Source: a virus
Strand: one strand, 5' to 3'
IMG/VR virus record: IMGVR_UViG_3300028423_001161
Span: 16,668 to 80,667 of that record
Length of the DNA stretch: 64,000 nucleotides
The position numbers and the translations under genes are program-made. The notes beneath the pieces were generated by a model. That model was not told the origin of the DNA, searched no databases, and saw only the letters and a program-made list of their open reading frames with translations. Numbering within the stretch: position 1 is the stretch's first letter; every line of letters starts with the position of its first letter. Shown piece after piece: positions 8,547 through 17,564 of this stretch.

Positions 8547-8554
8547 TATTTATC
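8547..8554 (-). promoter_or_regulatory. Late promoter box GATAAATA
   Basis: Exact GATAAATA on the minus strand, 33 bases upstream of the large fibre gene start at 8513 and just downstream of the capsid-gene terminator. It separates the fibre transcript from the head operon. Confidence 0.75.
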
Positions 8555-8581
8555 AGTTTTGCTGTTTGAATTTTCGGTCAT

Positions 8582-8609
8582 AAAAAAGCCCCTGCGAACA
8601 GGGGCTTTT
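8582..8609 (-). terminator. Intrinsic terminator after the major capsid gene
   Basis: The leftward transcript reads AAAAGCCCCTG, UUCG, CAGGGGCUUUUUU: an 11-bp perfect stem with a stable UUCG tetraloop followed by a U-run. It begins about 23 bases past the gp23 stop codon and before the next late box. It would also fold in the other direction, but no rightward gene precedes it. Confidence 0.92.
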
Positions 8610-8632
8610 GTTTCCAACAAAGAAACTAGTTC

Positions 8633-9772
8633 TTACTGGAAGCTCACGTTTGACAATGAGATTGCATCAACGTAGTCTGCTGCGTTACCCAGCGAGCTAG
8701 CTGTGTTGGTCAATTCTTTAAAACCATAACGTGTCATAAAGCTGACCACTGGCTCGAATGTAGCAGGATCCATCACAGGACCTGTGCTCATCAGTGGGAT
8801 ATATGGGCAGTAGAACGCAGGAGCATCTGTCTCAGATGAACCTTTGTAGCCGACCAATACTTTGGTACCGTCTGCTGCATAGTTGTCAACAAACACACGG
8901 ATGGTGCCGTTCAATGTACCTGCAAACTTGGTGTTTGTGGGTGCTTCGAACGAACCTTCTGTGGTGCGAGCAAAAGTTGAAGTGCTTGCGCTCTGCAGGA
9001 TTGTCAGTGCTTCTGGTGAAACCACAACGTAGTTACCAGCGCCACGACGTGTGCGAGCTGCAATGCGGTTAGCGGCACGGTTGATCTCAATAGCGAGAGC
9101 TGCGTGACGGTCACCAACAAATACACTCTGTCCTGACAGATTGTCAAAGTCCAGGCTTGTGCCTGCACCGGCCAAGTTACGCAGTGAGCCAATGATTTCT
9201 TGGTCAATTTCCACAACGATTTCTTGTGCTAGTGCTTGCATGATTTCTGCTTCAACGTCTAGGCCGTGCATTGCTTCTGCATCTTGTGCAGCTTCAAATG
9301 TCCAGCGTGCGCTCAAGCGTCTGGTTTTTGCTTCAACTGTTTCCTTCAAGATTTGAATGCTCATTTTGTTACCTGGCTGACCTTCAGCTGATGCTGTAGC
9401 ATCTGGTGAACCTGCATAACTCTGAGCCAACTTGAATGGGCTTAGTGCTTCTTCGCCTGCCACTGCGCCGTCAGCTGTATCAGCATAACGCACACGCAAT
9501 GTGTGGATTTGACCAACAGGACCAGTCATTGGCTGTACGCCGACCAGTTCGTTAGCAATCACCGACGGTAGTACACGTCGGATCAGGGGAAGCATTACTT
9601 TGTTTAATGTTGCGACTGAACCTGCACCAGTTGCACCTGTGCTTGCGGCCTCTGACAAATGACGCTTTGCGTTCTCGAGGACCACACCCATGGTTTCTTT
9701 GCGCTGACCGCTTAAACCTTCTGTCAGTGCTTCTTTGGTTGCGGACCAGTTGCTTTCAAATAGATTTGCCAT
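8633..9772 (-). CDS. gp23: Major capsid protein gp23
   Basis: A 379-residue homologue of T4 gp23, the hexamer-forming HK97-fold capsid protein. The N-terminus MANLFESNWSATKEALTEGL and the MTGPVGQIHTLRVRY segment (about residues 81-95) are characteristic of the family. The sequence LSE41-A42 fits the gp21 protease site, so residues 1-41 should be removed on maturation. At 379 residues it is much shorter than T4 gp23 (521), mostly by loss of insertion-domain length. The ATG has GGAG ten bases upstream and lies 13 bases after scaffold gene 22. It ends the head operon before a strong terminator. No separate gp24 vertex gene is nearby. Confidence 0.96.
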   Translation of the reverse strand: MANLFESNWSATKEALTEGLSGQRKETMGVVLENAKRHLSEAASTGATGAGSVATLNKVMLPLIRRVLPSVIANELVGVQPMTGPVGQIHTLRVRYADTADGAVAGEEALSPFKLAQSYAGSPDATASAEGQPGNKMSIQILKETVEAKTRRLSARWTFEAAQDAEAMHGLDVEAEIMQALAQEIVVEIDQEIIGSLRNLAGAGTSLDFDNLSGQSVFVGDRHAALAIEINRAANRIAARTRRGAGNYVVVSPEALTILQSASTSTFARTTEGSFEAPTNTKFAGTLNGTIRVFVDNYAADGTKVLVGYKGSSETDAPAFYCPYIPLMSTGPVMDPATFEPVVSFMTRYGFKELTNTASSLGNAADYVDAISLSNVSFQ

Positions 9773-9785
9773 TTCTTAACTCCTA

Positions 9786-10901
9786 TTATTTTGAAAGTCC
9801 GGCTAATTTACGGATTGTGTCGATTTCAACAACACTTTCCGTGTTGTCATTGGCTTCTGCTTTCACAGATGCCTTCTTATTACCAGTGTGTTCTTTTGTC
9901 ACTGATTCCTTGATTACATGCTTCTTTGGTCTGGGTGCTTCTTCATTCAAAACTGAGGGAAGATACTTGTTGAATGCTTCTTCCAGTTTTTCAGTTTTCA
10001 CACTTTCCAACAAATCGCACATAACTTCTTTTTTGTCTTTGCCCAGTGGTTGCATCAAAGTGTCGAGCTTCTCTTTGCGAGAATAACGATCCTCTGCTAC
10101 ACTTGCCTTGCTTTCTGCCAGTTGGATTGCTTCATCACGTTGTGCAATCTGTTCTTGTGCTTCTGCAAGACGTTTCTCCATTGAGGCCAGTGTCTTTTGT
10201 ACTTTGCGAATTTCTTTGGCTTCGTTGAGATAACTGCTGTTATACTCAGCTGCAAAAGCCTCAAAAAGACGTCTACCAAAGTCATTTTCTCGTGCTGCTG
10301 TGATGTCTTGTCTAAATGAGCTGACTTCTTCACTGATAATACCGTTGACAACTTTTTCAACTCGTTTGGCGGCATTTTTCACGAAGTCCTTTTTCGTTTC
10401 AGCTAGCTGACGCTTGCCTTCGCGAACCATTTTGACTTTCTGCTCTACCAGTGCTTGCTTGTCCTCATGGAACTCTTTGAGCTCTTCTGCCAGCTGAGTT
10501 GCAACAAAATCATCCAATTTTGCTACATGCTCGTTGACACGAGAACGATCGGCACGCAGTTCTTGAATCTCTTTGGCCACTGATTCTGTGACAAAGCGAT
10601 CCAGGACTTGGGCATGTTTTTTCATAGCGGTACGATACTTAACTGCCTGTTCTGCGAGTGACTTCTTGTCTTCAGCTAGTTCTGCCATCTCAGCTGACAA
10701 ACGCTCTGAAATGAAACTGTCCACTGCTTCTGCAATGAGACCTTTGTCATGTTCATAGCGTTGTGCAAACTCCTCACGAAGTTCTGCTGTGATTTCTTCA
10801 CGTGCTTCTGACAACTGTGACTCCCAGGCTTCTTGAAGGCTTGTGCGAGCCTCTTGTGAAAGACCTGCACCTTCAAGTAGTTCGTTAAATGTAACTGCCA
10901 T
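9786..10901 (-). CDS. gp22: Prohead core scaffolding protein gp22
   Basis: A 371-residue, highly charged, almost entirely helical coiled-coil protein, as expected for the T4 gp22 internal scaffold that forms the prohead core and is then cut up by the gp21 protease. Long Glu/Lys heptad stretches span about residues 20-290, for example LAEAQEQIAQRDEAIQLAES. The C-terminus (EIDTIRKLAGLSK) is a conserved tail type among T4-like scaffolds. It lies between protease gene 21 (13 bases upstream) and gene 23. The ATG is preceded by AGGAG. Confidence 0.92.
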   Translation of the reverse strand: MAVTFNELLEGAGLSQEARTSLQEAWESQLSEAREEITAELREEFAQRYEHDKGLIAEAVDSFISERLSAEMAELAEDKKSLAEQAVKYRTAMKKHAQVLDRFVTESVAKEIQELRADRSRVNEHVAKLDDFVATQLAEELKEFHEDKQALVEQKVKMVREGKRQLAETKKDFVKNAAKRVEKVVNGIISEEVSSFRQDITAARENDFGRRLFEAFAAEYNSSYLNEAKEIRKVQKTLASMEKRLAEAQEQIAQRDEAIQLAESKASVAEDRYSRKEKLDTLMQPLGKDKKEVMCDLLESVKTEKLEEAFNKYLPSVLNEEAPRPKKHVIKESVTKEHTGNKKASVKAEANDNTESVVEIDTIRKLAGLSK

Positions 10902-10914
10902 AGTAGTCTCCTAC

Positions 10915-11541
10915 TTACCTTTTGTTAAGTTCGTTGATAAACTCAGCAATAGAGCTTACCAAATGCTTTTCTGCATTTCTGTCGTGTGTTACGTCAGCGG
11001 CTAACCTGTGAATGGCTTCGCCGCCACGCATGTTAAACAAACTCTCATAGATGGTCTTAGGATAAGCATCTGGAGCACTGGGCTGGGCCACAATGTCCAC
11101 AGTTACAATATCAAATTCCGATACACGACCAGAATCATCAACATTGCCACTGCCACGACTACTTACACCCAGTTTTGCTCCGGCTTTTAGCAAGCTACGA
11201 GCAATGTTACCCATGGGAGTATCTATGATTTTGAGTTTTCCTACTCCGTCTGTGCCATTGCACTGCATGTCAGTGATGATATGGCTCACACGGTCAAGGT
11301 TGATCTGAAGCTCTTCTGGATGGTCTAGTTCGCCCAAAACAGTTTCGCCTTTGGTCAACCGTGATGTTACGCTTTCAACAGCACGCTTGATCTCTGTGGT
11401 GGGGTATACCCGACCATTTTGATTCTTTACATCACCTTGGATAAAAAGCCCTGCCATAAACAGGTCTTTGCCATCCTCGCTTTCCATGAGCTTGAGACCT
11501 GCATGGTCTGGGCTCATATATTCGTAAAGTTTACGTGCCAT
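10915..11541 (-). CDS. gp21: Prohead core protease gp21
   Basis: A 208-residue serine protease of the T4 prohead protease type. The motif GELDHPE gives the catalytic histidine (H74), and GVSSRGSG (about residues 125-132) holds the catalytic serine. It degrades the core and trims capsid proteins after small-Glu motifs, matching LSE/A in gp23 encoded two genes downstream. The start ATG is preceded by GAGG. Its length is close to T4 gp21 (212). Confidence 0.95.
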   Translation of the reverse strand: MARKLYEYMSPDHAGLKLMESEDGKDLFMAGLFIQGDVKNQNGRVYPTTEIKRAVESVTSRLTKGETVLGELDHPEELQINLDRVSHIITDMQCNGTDGVGKLKIIDTPMGNIARSLLKAGAKLGVSSRGSGNVDDSGRVSEFDIVTVDIVAQPSAPDAYPKTIYESLFNMRGGEAIHRLAADVTHDRNAEKHLVSSIAEFINELNKR

Positions 11542-11567
11542 TTTATTTTACCTCACTTACTTACAAG

Positions 11568-12434
11568 TCACTTAGGACGCTTGCTCAACGGGCTCTTGCT
11601 GTTGCTGCCATCGGCATTTGATTTGCCGTCTTTGGCAGCAGGAGCTTTCTTGTGATCAACGTCAATGTTGTTGTCTGTGGGGTCCTGTTCTTTGGCTTCG
11701 GCGCCGTGGTTTTTCTTGCCTTCTGAGCCATCCTTGGCTTTCACAGGCGAACCTTGGCTGCTAACACTGCTGTGCTTGGGTGCTTTGGTGAAAGGTGATT
11801 CACCTTCTGCATCGCCTGCACCGCCCTTGGGCTCAGGCACTTTGTCTTGCAGAGCAGTTGCTTCTTCGAGATCTTCCATTTCGTCGAGATCGTATTCAAC
11901 TGAATCCATCATCTCGTCTTCCATGTCGTCATCTGCATCCATGTCCATGTCCATGTCCATGCTGTCTGCGTCAACATCCATGTCCATGTCGTCCATGTCA
12001 CCGTCTTGCGCTGAAATTAGTGATTCCAGTTCACGGCGCAGATCTTCTAAATCAGCTTCCATGTCCTCGACTTTGTCTTCGATGTCTTCATCAGCATCAG
12101 CGTCGGCATCAGCATCGGCATCCATGTCCATGTCCATGCTATCTGCATCTGCGTCAGCATCCATGTCCATGTCGTCCAGGTCTACTGACTCTTCGTCATC
12201 TTCCTCAGCTTCAACTGTGTCTTGGTGAATTTCTTCTTCGTCATCTGTGATTTCTTTTTCGAAATCCTTGGACTTGCTGTCTCGATGGATATCTTCTTCT
12301 ACTTCGTCTGACTCGTCAAGCACGCGCTCGTATTCAGCACGAGCTTTAGCTACTACATATTCATGTAGGAGCTCTTCGGCTTTTTCCGTGTCTTCTGCAA
12401 GAAGGAGTTCGAGAATCTGTTCTAGATTTGACAT
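11568..12434 (-). CDS. Acidic prohead core protein (gp67/gp68-like)
   Basis: A 288-residue, extremely acidic protein between portal and protease genes, the place of T4 genes 67 and 68. Residues 1-40 form a helix rich in Leu, Glu and Ala similar in character to the T4 gp67 N-terminus. Residues about 85-190 are runs of Asp-Met and Asp-Ala dipeptides (DMDMDADAD type) separated by one short helix (about 117-142, DLRRELESLISAQ). The C-terminus (about 200-288) is Lys/Gly/Ser-rich and probably disordered. Such acidic core proteins are packaged with the scaffold and proteolysed to internal peptides. ATG 12434 has AGGAG. It is far longer than T4 gp67 (about 80 residues), mainly through the dipeptide repeats. 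Confidence 0.75.
   Translation of the reverse strand: MSNLEQILELLLAEDTEKAEELLHEYVVAKARAEYERVLDESDEVEEDIHRDSKSKDFEKEITDDEEEIHQDTVEAEEDDEESVDLDDMDMDADADADSMDMDMDADADADADADEDIEDKVEDMEADLEDLRRELESLISAQDGDMDDMDMDVDADSMDMDMDMDADDDMEDEMMDSVEYDLDEMEDLEEATALQDKVPEPKGGAGDAEGESPFTKAPKHSSVSSQGSPVKAKDGSEGKKNHGAEAKEQDPTDNNIDVDHKKAPAAKDGKSNADGSNSKSPLSKRPK
11934..12180 (-). repeat. Low-complexity hexanucleotide-like repeats coding Asp-Met / Asp-Ala
   Basis: Two blocks (about 11934-12000 and 12090-12180) consist of tandem GACATG and GATGCC-type units on the coding strand. They are prone to slippage length change, and they create spurious long open frames on the opposite strand. Confidence 0.85.
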
Positions 12435-12619
12435 TGTGGCTCTCCTAAACTCTTGAGTATTTTTTTAAGGCGCTATTGCCTTATACACTTTTTACTTATA
12501 GGAGATAGCTGAAATCACCGCGAAAACGGCGATTTTTTGGTCAAAAATTGCTTAGTTCTATTTAGTTTGGGTCAAACACTGCAAAAAACAGTGTTTTAAT
12601 ATAATTTTTCTGTAACAAT
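12435..12619 (-). promoter_or_regulatory. Structured spacer inside the head operon with three hairpins
   Basis: This 185-base spacer has no open frame worth calling. In the leftward RNA three stems form: AAACACUG/CAGUGUUU (12574-12596), AAUCGCCG/CGGUGAUU with one G-U pair (12513-12534), and UAAGGC/GCCUUA (12466-12483). None is followed by a U-run in that direction. The octamer TATAAGTA (12493-12500, minus strand), one base off the T4 late box and two off the local form, lies 58 bases before the 12434 start. Processing, stabilisation or a weak internal late promoter are possible. Confidence 0.45.
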
Positions 12620-12808
12620 CTACTCAGCGGGCATACCGTACATGCTGCTCACAAACTCGTCATGTTCGAGCTCTTCTGCACGCTTGATGTCACGGTATTT
12701 TCTCAGTTTGTTGAGCTGTTGCAGTGTGAGCACTGGTTTGCGTGTGTCTGATTCACTGCGTTGTGTGTATTGATCATGTTCTGGATCATAGAATTCTCTG
12801 AGTCTCAT
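12620..12808 (-). CDS. Small conserved head-operon protein between portal and core protein
   Basis: A 62-residue basic/acidic helical protein (MRLREFYDPEHDQYTQ at the start, LTLQQLNKLRKYRDIKRAEE in the middle). The start is ATG 12808, which overlaps the portal stop codon by one base and has AGGAG nine bases upstream; an in-frame TTG at 12811 is less likely. From memory, short proteins with a similar LTLxxLNKLRKxR core follow the portal gene in marine T4-like phages. A prohead assembly role is inferred from position only. Confidence 0.65.
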   Translation of the reverse strand: MRLREFYDPEHDQYTQRSESDTRKPVLTLQQLNKLRKYRDIKRAEELEHDEFVSSMYGMPAE

Positions 12809-14511
12809 CAAAGTTCTCCTGGTTCTTCGCCGCCTGGACTTTCAGCATCTCCTAGGTCGTCTGCTCCACCTAGGTCTTCTATGCCGCCAAGATCAGCTTC
12901 GCCGCTGATGTCGCCTTCCGGAGAAGGACGAATGCCCATGCTGCCTAGACCCGGCATGTCACTGTCGGGCATGGTGCTGGGTTTTTGCTGTTTGTTTTCT
13001 TTGCGCCACAGTTCTTCGTTTCTGCGAATCTCGTCCTCTGTGAGGCCTAGATACTTTTCTAGTTTGAACTGGTTGCTCATGAACGGAATTCCTTGCACTT
13101 GCCCAAACAGTTGTGCACGTTCTGTTTCCAGTTGTAGTTCACGATAACTGCTGAAGTTCATAGGCTTGTTGAATTCTATGTAGAAATTACCGCTGTCCAC
13201 TTCGATGCCTCGGTTTTTCAAAAACATCTTGAACTCATGATCCAGTTCTTCTTGCACTTGCCTCTGGAGGCGCTCAATGTATTTGGCAAAACGAAACTCT
13301 TGGATATAGGCAACTCCCACTTTGCCGTCATTGTACACAGCTGAGCCGTCCTCGGGTCCCGTGGGCAAGTAACTGCTGGGCACACGCAGACCGCGCATCA
13401 GGCGGTTGTTGAAGTATCTGAGATCATCAATTTGACCTAGGTTTTCACCGCCGGGCAGTGTGTCCACTTTGCTGCCGCGTCCGTCTGCTGTTTGTGCAAA
13501 GAAGTAATCTTCCAACATGCTCATGGGGTTATAGGCACTGTCAGCAATGGCATTGCCGTCTTTGTTTTTGTTGGGAATACGCTTTTGTTGTACTTCGTAT
13601 TTGACCTGCTCCAGATACTGACGTGCCTTGTGTGGGGGCATGTTGCCCACATCAATGAAAAACACACGGCGTTCCGGTGCGCGGTGCACACGATAGATGA
13701 TAATTGAATCTTCTAGTAGCTCTTTCTGCTTGAATAGTTTGAACACTGGTTCTAGGATGCTCACGCCAAATGGCCACACATTGTCCATGCCTTCTGTGAG
13801 GCTGATATGCACTATGTGTTCTGCAGGCACAGGAATACCCTGTTCAACACCGTCATCACCGCCAGTGATCCAGGTGCTGCCTTGTTTGGTGTTCACAGGA
13901 CTCATGATGCCTGTGATGCCTTGTCCTGCGCCAAAAGGTCTGCCGTGGATGTGAGACACCTCTGAAGCGACCTGCTCCTGCAGATTCAGTGAGAGCTCTT
14001 TGACGAAATAGGCTTCAATTTTTTTGCCTTCGCTTTCATTGACAATGACTTTTTCCACATTGGCAGGATCTACCCAGTACAGCTCGTAGGTTTCAGGATC
14101 TCTGATAAAAATCTGATCACCGTACTTGCAGGTGTTGCGAAAAATGCGAAATGCACGTTTGTGCAGCTTGTTGAGCTTGCACCACTGATACAGTGAACGC
14201 GAGAGAATTTTGCTTTCTGTGTCGGAAGGGTCTTCGGCATACTCTAGGTGAAAAGGCAAGCCTGTGCCTTCATCTTCCTGGGTGCCGAACTCAGCAATGG
14301 TATCAAGTGCAGCATTGATCTCTGAGTCACCGTCCATGTTGTCATACTGCTGATAGCGTATGAGTCTGTTGGGCGAACCTGCATATACCTCAGGCAACCA
14401 GCTGGCATAGCGGCTGCTGGATGCTCCTGCACCGTCCACAGATGATGTTCCTTGGAGATTCAGTGGCAAACCACTGTTGTCTACTGGTGAAAAATGCTTG
14501 CGCCAGCTCAT
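12808..14511 (-). CDS. gp20: Portal vertex protein gp20
   Basis: A 567-residue homologue of T4 gp20, the dodecameric portal that seeds the prohead and passes DNA. Diagnostic segments include RYQQYDNMDGDSEINAALDT (about residues 52-71), FRIFRNTCKYGDQIFIRDPE, VHRAPERRVFFIDVGNMPPH and LPGGENLGQIDDLRYFNNRL. The C-terminal 60 residues are rich in Gly, Glu and Pro and likely disordered. ATG 14511 has AGGAAT upstream, and a GATAAATA late box lies 28 bases before it. It heads the portal to capsid operon. Confidence 0.96.
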   Translation of the reverse strand: MSWRKHFSPVDNSGLPLNLQGTSSVDGAGASSSRYASWLPEVYAGSPNRLIRYQQYDNMDGDSEINAALDTIAEFGTQEDEGTGLPFHLEYAEDPSDTESKILSRSLYQWCKLNKLHKRAFRIFRNTCKYGDQIFIRDPETYELYWVDPANVEKVIVNESEGKKIEAYFVKELSLNLQEQVASEVSHIHGRPFGAGQGITGIMSPVNTKQGSTWITGGDDGVEQGIPVPAEHIVHISLTEGMDNVWPFGVSILEPVFKLFKQKELLEDSIIIYRVHRAPERRVFFIDVGNMPPHKARQYLEQVKYEVQQKRIPNKNKDGNAIADSAYNPMSMLEDYFFAQTADGRGSKVDTLPGGENLGQIDDLRYFNNRLMRGLRVPSSYLPTGPEDGSAVYNDGKVGVAYIQEFRFAKYIERLQRQVQEELDHEFKMFLKNRGIEVDSGNFYIEFNKPMNFSSYRELQLETERAQLFGQVQGIPFMSNQFKLEKYLGLTEDEIRRNEELWRKENKQQKPSTMPDSDMPGLGSMGIRPSPEGDISGEADLGGIEDLGGADDLGDAESPGGEEPGEL

Positions 14512-14539
14512 AGTATTCCTATATAGTGAAACTTGCTAT

Positions 14540-14547
14540 TATTTATC
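14540..14547 (-). promoter_or_regulatory. Late promoter box GATAAATA
   Basis: Exact GATAAATA on the minus strand, 28 bases upstream of the portal start codon. It is the expected promoter for the head operon ending at the terminator 8582-8609. Confidence 0.78.
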
Positions 14548-14565
14548 CAATCCCACCAACAGCAA

Positions 14566-17526
14566 CTAACTATCTCGAACAGTGTCTGTGAGTTCTCGAA
14601 TCAATCTATTGGTTTTGTCTGAGCTCATGGCAATGCTGGCAAGTATTTCCTGCTGTGTTTTGTCTGTGCCACCTGCAGTTTGATTGGCAGTTTGTGCGGT
14701 AGTTTCTGTGGCCTGTGCGTTTTCCAGCTGTGGTGCAGGTGCATTTGCTCCGCCGCCTACAAGGTTCACACCGTATTCCACGATGCTTTGACCAGCACGC
14801 ACTAGACCTTGGCCAATGCGCTCTGCTATGCCTTCTTCGTCGGGTTCAACACTGCGATTGACTGCTTCGATGGCTCTGGCACTGGCAAACATTGCATCAC
14901 TGTCAAGGTCAGCAAATTTCTGGTAGACTTCTGCTATTTTATCCATGCTGAGTGCTGTTGCAGTGATGCCTTCAGCATTCATTGAGCCTATTCTCTCAAA
15001 CAGATTCAACTGTTGGCTCTGTTTGTCTAGGTCTGCACCGCTGTCACCAAATAGACCATCTCTGCCCACTGTGCCACTGAACTCAGATAGGCTGTTTGTG
15101 ATCTCTCCTATGGCCTGAGAGATGCTGACTATGTTTTCAGTGGGTATTGCACTGAGTCTTTCCACAACATCTGCTTGAGCTTCCAGCTTGATGGCTTCTG
15201 ACTCTGCGCCTGCTGTTTTGATCTTGCTTACTGCTTCTGCTATTCCCTCTGCCACTGAAGCAATGCTAGTGCCGATGCTTTCCACATAAGAGCCCACACC
15301 TTCAAACACAGTCTTGATTGCATTGCCAACATTGCTGATCACAGTGCCAATGCCTTCCAGTGTGCTCTTGAACGCTTCTCCGAATGCTTCGATGCCAGGT
15401 GCAGCCACTCTCACTGCTAGTGCTATGCCATTGATGGCCACTGTGACAGCAGCAAGTCCTGCCAGAGCTGCAGGATTAGCAAATGCTCTTAGGCCTACTG
15501 CTAGGCGTTTGAGACCAGCACCTATTCCGCGTATCATGCCTCCGCCAGCTCTGCTTCCTGCTGTGGCCACTGTGCTTGCAGTGCTTGACGCAGCGTTGGC
15601 GCCTGCACCTGCGGCCACTTTAGCAAGCACTATTGGTGCTGCCGCTGCCATCAGTGCTTTAACACCCACTACGCTTAGAACTCCTAGTGCAATAGCACTC
15701 CAGTTGAGGCCATCTATCTGTGTTCTAGTCTCACCTGTTTCAGAATCCTTTACCTGTTTGGTGTCTACAAACATGCCAAACACTTTCATCAGTCCGCTGC
15801 CAATAGCAGACAGTATTTGGAATGCACTTTTCAAACCGTCAATGAAGCTTTTCACGCTTTCCTTGAACTGGTCAACATCAAAATCTTCAATGAACTGAAC
15901 TACTCTATCAGTGAGTGTGCTGAGTTGTTCATCGGCAAAAACTCTTATTTTGTCTGCCAAGCTGGCAGTGGCATCGCCTGTGTCAAACAGTCTGGTGAAC
16001 AAGCCCTGTGGACCTGTGAGTGCTGTGCCCACTGCAGACACACTGTTCATCAAGGACTGTAACACACTGTTTACACCTTCGCTGTCTTCTGTGAAAGCTT
16101 CAGCAAAGGCTTCCATAGGCCCGCTGAATGTGCCTGCTAGTCCTGTGAACAGTGATCCTAAACTGCCCTGCACCTGATTAAGTGCTTGATCAAAAGCCGC
16201 TGCGCCTTTGGCAAGACCTTCGACGTCAAAATCTTGACCGAGATTTTCTTCCAGATTGCGTGCGGCTGTTCTCAGTTGTGCCAGGCTCAAGGCCAGTGCT
16301 TCGCCTTGTGCACCCTGCATGGCCAATGTGGCCTGGAGTTCTTGAAAATCTGCACCGCTGAGACTGCTGGCTGCTTCCATGAACTCTTCATCGAGATTGT
16401 TGAGCATTCTCTGTGCGGCCTGAGGATCAGTTTTGCTGAGCTCGTTGGCAGCACGCACAGTTTCATTGATAGCTGTGCCTGCTTTGCTGTCCAGCACTGC
16501 CACAGCACTGAACAACTCTGCAGTGGCATCTGATCCAAATGCCACCACTTCGGTGGCAGCGGCGCCAATGGTGTTGATGAGAGTTTGGTCAAGACCTGCA
16601 GCAGATAGATCACCAAGTGCTCTCTCTATGCCTCGTGTGAAATCTCTGGCTGCTTCAGGATCCAGTTGAGCTGCAATGCTCTGTATTCTCAGTGCGGCTT
16701 GCGCATTGCTGGTGAGTGTTTCTTCGCTGGCTCCTCTGATGTCGTCAATGCTTTTGCCTAAAAGAGTTGTGGCTTCAAGCTGTTGATCAAAGAGGTCAGC
16801 ACTGCGCTTGGCGGCACGGTTTGCATCCAATTCGTTGAGTATGCCCAATCTCTGTCTGCGATCAAGATCTTCGGCCAGTATATCGCTGGCTTCCGACATG
16901 GTCATACCAAATTCTGAACCAAAGTTGCTGGCTGTGGCAAATGCACTCTGCAGTTCTCCAAAGCTCTGCTTGCCCACTGTCTGCACCACATTGCTGTAGC
17001 CTGCCAATAGGTTTGCTGCTTGCTTGGCATTGAGTCCTAGTTGACGCACATTGGAGAGTGCATCAATGGCTGAACCGCCTGCATCTGTGAAGCCAACACC
17101 AACCTGCGTGAGTTCGCCTAGTGTGCTACCCACATTGAGCACAGAACTCTTGAGAATGCCAAATGCAGTGATCACCCCAGGCACTGCTTTCTTGCCTAGA
17201 CTCATTAGACCTTGAGACGCTATCACCGTGGTTTCGCCTAGGTCTCTGGCAAAGCGGCCTCCGGCTGTGTCTTTCTCCACAGTGTCAATGAGTTCTTTGA
17301 AGTTTTCTGCTTGTTTTTTGCGAAACTCTTGTGTTTGTGCTTGCTCGTCTTTGTCTTGTTTGGTTTGTTCTTTGGCGTCATCAAGTTGTTTTTCATAGAT
17401 GGCCATGGCTTCTTTGTTGCTGCCCAGCTGAGCCTCCATGATTTTTAGCATTTCCTGGCTGGTGCTCTCCAATGCAAAATTGGGCACATCAACAAAGTTG
17501 CCGTCAGGTAGTTGTATTTCAGCCAT
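14566..17526 (-). CDS. Putative tail tape-measure protein (gp29-like role)
   Basis: A 986-residue, mainly helical protein. The N-terminus (MAEIQLPDGNFVDVPNFALE) leads into a Glu/Gln/Lys coiled coil (about residues 20-85). A long Ala/Gly/Ser-rich helical body follows, then a strongly hydrophobic region (about 600-760) containing WSAIALGVLSVVGVKALMAA and further segments, and a polar C-terminus. Hydrophobic segments within a long helical protein are the usual signature of tape-measure proteins, which set tail length and enter the host membrane. It is longer than T4 gp29 (590). It is the first gene of the leftward block, starting 61 bases after a late box. Only AGAG is seen as a ribosome site. 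It could instead be another internal virion protein. Confidence 0.6.
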   Translation of the reverse strand: MAEIQLPDGNFVDVPNFALESTSQEMLKIMEAQLGSNKEAMAIYEKQLDDAKEQTKQDKDEQAQTQEFRKKQAENFKELIDTVEKDTAGGRFARDLGETTVIASQGLMSLGKKAVPGVITAFGILKSSVLNVGSTLGELTQVGVGFTDAGGSAIDALSNVRQLGLNAKQAANLLAGYSNVVQTVGKQSFGELQSAFATASNFGSEFGMTMSEASDILAEDLDRRQRLGILNELDANRAAKRSADLFDQQLEATTLLGKSIDDIRGASEETLTSNAQAALRIQSIAAQLDPEAARDFTRGIERALGDLSAAGLDQTLINTIGAAATEVVAFGSDATAELFSAVAVLDSKAGTAINETVRAANELSKTDPQAAQRMLNNLDEEFMEAASSLSGADFQELQATLAMQGAQGEALALSLAQLRTAARNLEENLGQDFDVEGLAKGAAAFDQALNQVQGSLGSLFTGLAGTFSGPMEAFAEAFTEDSEGVNSVLQSLMNSVSAVGTALTGPQGLFTRLFDTGDATASLADKIRVFADEQLSTLTDRVVQFIEDFDVDQFKESVKSFIDGLKSAFQILSAIGSGLMKVFGMFVDTKQVKDSETGETRTQIDGLNWSAIALGVLSVVGVKALMAAAAPIVLAKVAAGAGANAASSTASTVATAGSRAGGGMIRGIGAGLKRLAVGLRAFANPAALAGLAAVTVAINGIALAVRVAAPGIEAFGEAFKSTLEGIGTVISNVGNAIKTVFEGVGSYVESIGTSIASVAEGIAEAVSKIKTAGAESEAIKLEAQADVVERLSAIPTENIVSISQAIGEITNSLSEFSGTVGRDGLFGDSGADLDKQSQQLNLFERIGSMNAEGITATALSMDKIAEVYQKFADLDSDAMFASARAIEAVNRSVEPDEEGIAERIGQGLVRAGQSIVEYGVNLVGGGANAPAPQLENAQATETTAQTANQTAGGTDKTQQEILASIAMSSDKTNRLIRELTDTVRDS

Positions 17527-17556
17527 CTGTGATCTCTAAAAACGGTGTTTTATGGT

Positions 17557-17564
17557 GATAAATA
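17557..17564 (+). promoter_or_regulatory. Late promoter box GATAAATA (rightward arm of inverted repeat)
   Basis: Exact GATAAATA, 56 bases upstream of the gp26-type gene. It forms the left arm of a perfect 13-bp inverted repeat with the leftward box at 17587-17594. Confidence 0.75.

Noticed and set aside
11665-12250. Long rightward Ser/Met-rich and Pro/His/Cys-rich frames opposite the acidic core gene
   Set aside because: They are antisense readings of the Asp-codon repeats; composition is purely repeat-driven.
12513-12538. Hairpin followed by T-run on the plus strand, looking like a rightward terminator
   Set aside because: No rightward gene precedes it. The stem pairs fully only in the leftward RNA, where it lacks a U-run, so it was treated as an mRNA structure.
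15314-15898. Rightward 194-codon frame opposite the tape-measure-like gene
   Set aside because: Ala/Pro/Thr-rich antisense shadow of Ala/Gly codons, with no ribosome site.
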